Source: Maribacter sp.
GTDB lineage: Bacteria > Bacteroidota > Bacteroidia > Flavobacteriales > Flavobacteriaceae
Assembly (NCBI GenBank): GCA_003232155.1
Contig: QILY01000103.1
Coordinates: 1-8,338 of the forward strand
Direction of reading: 5' to 3'
Length of the DNA: 8,338 bases
The notes under the pieces were generated by a model. The model saw only the letters and a program-made list of their open reading frames with translations. It had not been told where the DNA came from and made no database searches. This document shows positions 6,724 to 8,338 of the stretch, piece by piece; position 1 is the first letter of the stretch; the number at the start of each line of letters is the position of its first letter. A program made the position numbers and the translations under genes.

Positions 6724-7073
6724 GGAGGTCTTGGACAACCCGAACGTAAAAAATGGTTGGCTCTGTTTGACCCGCATTATTCACGGATATTCTATTCCAA
6801 AACCAAACTACCTGCTATAATTGAAAATACTCGAAATTTGTTCAGCTCAAAATTGGGCTACAATTCTTTCACTAAAAAACTTCTGCGCTTCCCAATTCTA
6901 TTGGTGCTTTGGCTTTTCATGACGAAAACCCGTGAATAATGCGGGTTAATTATTATCTGTTATTTGCCATATAGGTCATAGCTCTCATAGTTTTTATTGT
7001 ATTTTTACTGATGTATCTGCCGATGTACAGAAGAATTAGTAGAGATAAAAAATACTATGCTCTATTCGTTTAA
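6724..7073 (+). pseudogene. darA: darA remnant (dialkylresorcinol condensing enzyme), C-terminal end only, interrupted
   Basis: Bases from 6724 read GGLGQPERKKWLALF up to 6768. The frame is then broken by a 179-nt insertion. From 6948 it resumes as NYYLLFAI, a TAG stop at 6972-6974 (probably a former TGG, Trp), VIALIVFIVFLLMYLP, MYRRISRDKKYY and ALFV, ending at TAA 7071-7073. Joined, this resembles what I recall of the DarA C-terminus: a basic RKKW stretch, one membrane-type helix and a basic tail. The N-terminal part, most of a roughly 300-residue protein, is missing between the acyltransferase stop and 6724. The gene ends 10 nt before the darB ATG, a spacing expected of an intact operon. 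At least three lesions (5' deletion, insertion, nonsense) make function impossible. Identification is from memory of the family and from darB next to it. Confidence 0.75.
6771..6945. mobile_element. 175-bp MITE-like insertion inside the darA remnant
   Basis: Terminal inverted repeats CCCGCATTATTCACGG (6771-6786) and its complement CCGTGAATAATGCGGG (6930-6945) are perfect over 16 bp, with weaker similarity continuing inward. The right flank is TTAA (6946-6949) and the left flank TTGA (6767-6770), consistent with a 4-bp TTAA target duplication whose left copy has mutated. A TA duplication with 17-bp ends fits equally well. Removing the element and one target copy rebuilds CTG-TTT-AAT-TAT (LFNY) in the DarA frame. 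The interior has no transposase motif. A frame open across it on the plus strand, ending LFMTKTRE-stop, is probably accidental. The parent element is unknown; a TTAA target would suggest an IS1380-like source and a TA target an IS630/mariner-like one. Confidence 0.8.
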
Positions 7074-7083
7074 AGGAAAATTA

Positions 7084-7380
7084 ATGAAAGACGTTTACAT
7101 AACAAGAATATCTAAATTTTTACCCAACAATTCTGTTGAAAATGACCAGATTGAAGAAAAATTAGGCTTTATAAATGGAAAATCATCAAGGCGTAGAAAT
7201 TCCTTTTAAAAGATGGTTCGTAAACTTAGAAAAAGTAAGAAATATAGGCTCTGCATGAATGTATGTTGCTCTTGAAGAATTAATCGCATCAGGTAAGTTT
7301 AAGAAAGGGGATACCATATATTATCTGTTCCTGAAAGTGCCCGCTTTTCATATACCTACGCTTTTTTAACCGTATGCTAA
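7084..7380 (+). pseudogene. darB: darB remnant (ketosynthase-III-like dialkylresorcinol enzyme), internally deleted
   Basis: An ATG at 7084 begins MKDVYITRISKFLPNNSVEN, which matches the N-terminus I recall for flavobacterial DarB. After about 37 codons (INGKSSRRR) it jumps at about 7185-7200 to the C-terminal end: EIPFKRWFVNLEKV, NIGSA, then TGA at 7256-7258, then MYVALEELIASGKFKKGDTI. Near 7318 a frameshift follows, after which the third frame gives LSVPESARFSYTYAFLTVC and ends at TAA 7378-7380. An intact family member is a FabH-like protein several hundred residues long, so most of it, including the active-site cysteine region, is gone. The first open stretch stops at 7207-7209. The original stop abuts the dehydratase ATG at 7381, the spacing of a once-intact operon. 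DarB would have condensed two fatty acyl units ahead of DarA. Confidence 0.85.
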
Positions 7381-7818
7381 ATGAATCTACTGGAAAAAGA
7401 AATTAACGACAAGGGTTTTTTATTATCATTGATACCACAAAAAAAGCCTTTTGTTATGATTGATAAATTATTTTACTTTTCAGAGAAAAAGATAGTATCT
7501 GGTTTTAACATTACATCAGAAAATATACTTGTAGATTCAACACATTTTTCAGCTCCAGGTCTTATAGAGAATATGGCGCAGACCGTTGCCCTACATACCG
7601 GATATTCGTTTTATTTAAAACAACAACCTGCACCCACAGGGTATATTGGCGCTATTAAAAATGCAACGATATTTGAATTACCGCTTATTGATCAAAATTT
7701 AGTAACCACGGTTAAAATCTTATATGATATTATGGGGGTGACCATGGTAGAAAGTAAAGTAGAGTGCAAAGGGGAAGTGATAGCACGTAGTGAAATGAAA
7801 ACCGCATTGGCCAAATAA
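7381..7818 (+). CDS. Hotdog-fold 3-hydroxyacyl-ACP dehydratase (aryl-polyene type)
   Basis: 145 residues in the FabZ/ApeP-like hotdog superfamily. It would remove water from the 3-hydroxyacyl-ACP made by the ketoreductase, giving the conjugated double bond. The likely active-site segment is DSTHFSAPGLIENMAQT (52-68), with H55, E63 and Q67 matching the FabZ His, Glu and AQ. The usual HFPxxPxxPG loop is shortened to HFSAPG, which is characteristic of polyene-type rather than housekeeping FabZ as far as I recall. The N-terminal LSLIPQKKPFVMIDKL corresponds to the FabZ LPHR.PFLLVD strand. ATG directly follows the ancestral darB stop. One base separates it from the thioesterase gene. Confidence 0.85.
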   Translation: MNLLEKEINDKGFLLSLIPQKKPFVMIDKLFYFSEKKIVSGFNITSENILVDSTHFSAPGLIENMAQTVALHTGYSFYLKQQPAPTGYIGAIKNATIFELPLIDQNLVTTVKILYDIMGVTMVESKVECKGEVIARSEMKTALAK

Positions 7819-7819
7819 A

Positions 7820-8245
7820 ATGAAGAAGGAAATAAGTTTCACCAGTGAGGTGCGTGTTCGTTTTACAGAAACAGACCCACTTGGTATTGTATGGCATGGC
7901 AACTATATTCAATATTTTGAAGATGGGAGGGAAGCTTTTGGCCGTCACCATGGTATATCTTATTTAGACCAAGAAAAGCATAAATTTACTACTCCAATTG
8001 TAAAATCTACTTGTGAGCATAAATTACCTTTAAAATACGGTGATGTCGCTTCAATCAAAACCACCTATGTAGATTCACGAGCAGCCAAAATGATTTTTAA
8101 ATATGAAATTTTTAATCCCGAAGGAAAAATGGTCTGCACAGGAGAAACCGTTCAGGTTTTTGTAGGACTCTTTGGAGAGATGTCTTTGGAAATTCCTGAA
8201 TTTTTTATCGCATGGAAGAAAAAAGTGGGCCTATTGGATGAGTAA
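7820..8245 (+). CDS. Acyl-CoA/ACP thioesterase, 4HBT (YbgC-like) family
   Basis: 141 residues, one hotdog domain. RFTETDPLGIVWHGNYIQYFEDGR (14-37) is the YbgC/4HBT signature, with D19 as the catalytic aspartate and H26 in the WHGNY element; the following helix begins FEDGREAF. It probably hydrolyses aryl-polyenyl or acyl thioesters, either to release the chain or to edit stalled ones. Thioesterases of this type are regular members of aryl-polyene and flexirubin clusters. It lies 1 nt after the dehydratase, and its last codons overlap the start of the next gene (ATG at 8238-8240), indicating translational coupling. Catalytic residues are read by comparison with the family. Confidence 0.9.
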   Translation: MKKEISFTSEVRVRFTETDPLGIVWHGNYIQYFEDGREAFGRHHGISYLDQEKHKFTTPIVKSTCEHKLPLKYGDVASIKTTYVDSRAAKMIFKYEIFNPEGKMVCTGETVQVFVGLFGEMSLEIPEFFIAWKKKVGLLDE

Positions 8246-8338
8246 AGTCTACCTATCATATAATAATATTGTTTCTTCCTATGGCTTTGATAGTACCTCG
8301 GCTATAAACCAAATTAAAAATGAAGTTTCTGGATTAAC
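8238..8338 (+). CDS. Probable second beta-ketoacyl synthase, N-terminus only, cut by window edge
   Basis: The frame starts with ATG inside the thioesterase gene's end (8-nt overlap) and stays open for 33 codons to the edge: MSKVYLSYNNIVSSYGFDST, then SAINQIKNEVSGL. The pattern (a first strand, a turn with a small hydrophobic segment and G-F-D, then a helix ending in SGL) matches the N-terminus of ketosynthase-fold proteins, where the helix ends in a G-x-SGI/SGL element, as in the 4345 gene (YEGRSGI). Aryl-polyene clusters carry several ketosynthase-like genes, including chain-length-factor forms. No catalytic residue is in view, so synthase or chain-length factor cannot be decided. Confidence 0.55.
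   Translation, partial: MSKVYLSYNNIVSSYGFDSTSAINQIKNEVSGL

Noticed and set aside
6721..6728. Strong Shine-Dalgarno-like AAAGGAGG
   Set aside because: It falls in the coding frame of the darA fragment (codons for KGG), has no ATG at a proper distance, and most starts in this genome do not use such sites.
6757..6939. Open frame of 60 codons starting with TTG, ending LFMTKTRE-stop
   Set aside because: It begins inside the darA remnant and runs through the 175-bp inverted-repeat element; it has no start context or family resemblance, so it is an accidental reading through an insertion.

Overview
The window is low in GC, and most starts lack a strong Shine-Dalgarno sequence. Protein details, such as a tyrosine ammonia-lyase very like the Flavobacterium johnsoniae enzyme as I remember it, point to a marine-type flavobacterium (Bacteroidota, Flavobacteriaceae). 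The locus is part of a flexirubin / aryl-polyene pigment cluster.

Layout. Bases 1-441 hold the N-terminal 147 codons of a leftward FAD-dependent oxidoreductase that runs off the left edge. A 387-bp divergent gap follows, largely filled by a repeat unit with 24-bp inverted ends (458-741). Everything after that reads rightward: tyrosine ammonia-lyase (829), a secreted WG-repeat protein overlapping it by 4 nt (2364), a FabG-type ketoreductase (3549), a ketosynthase (4345), an acyl carrier protein (5568), an LpxL-like acyltransferase (5835), remnants of darA (6724-7073) and darB (7084-7380), a hotdog dehydratase (7381), a 4HBT thioesterase (7820), and the first 33 codons of what is probably a second ketosynthase (8238, cut by the right edge).

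How the genes work together (family knowledge plus inference). The ammonia-lyase makes 4-coumarate from tyrosine. The ACP, ketosynthase(s), ketoreductase and dehydratase extend this aryl starter into a conjugated polyene. The thioesterase, acyltransferase and FAD enzyme release, transfer or tailor it. In flexirubins the polyene acid is esterified to a dialkylresorcinol made by DarA and DarB.

The main result is that both dar genes here are broken, while the flanking genes in view are intact. darA has lost its 5' part, carries a 175-bp MITE-like insertion with 16-bp terminal inverted repeats and a probable TTAA target duplication, and has a TAG stop. Removing the insertion in silico restores the DarA reading frame exactly. 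darB has a large internal deletion, an in-frame TGA and a C-terminal frameshift. The strain therefore probably makes an aryl polyene without the usual dialkylresorcinol ester, unless intact dar genes lie elsewhere. A second theme is a small intergenic palindrome family (core GAACTCGT) found in three of the gaps between cluster genes.
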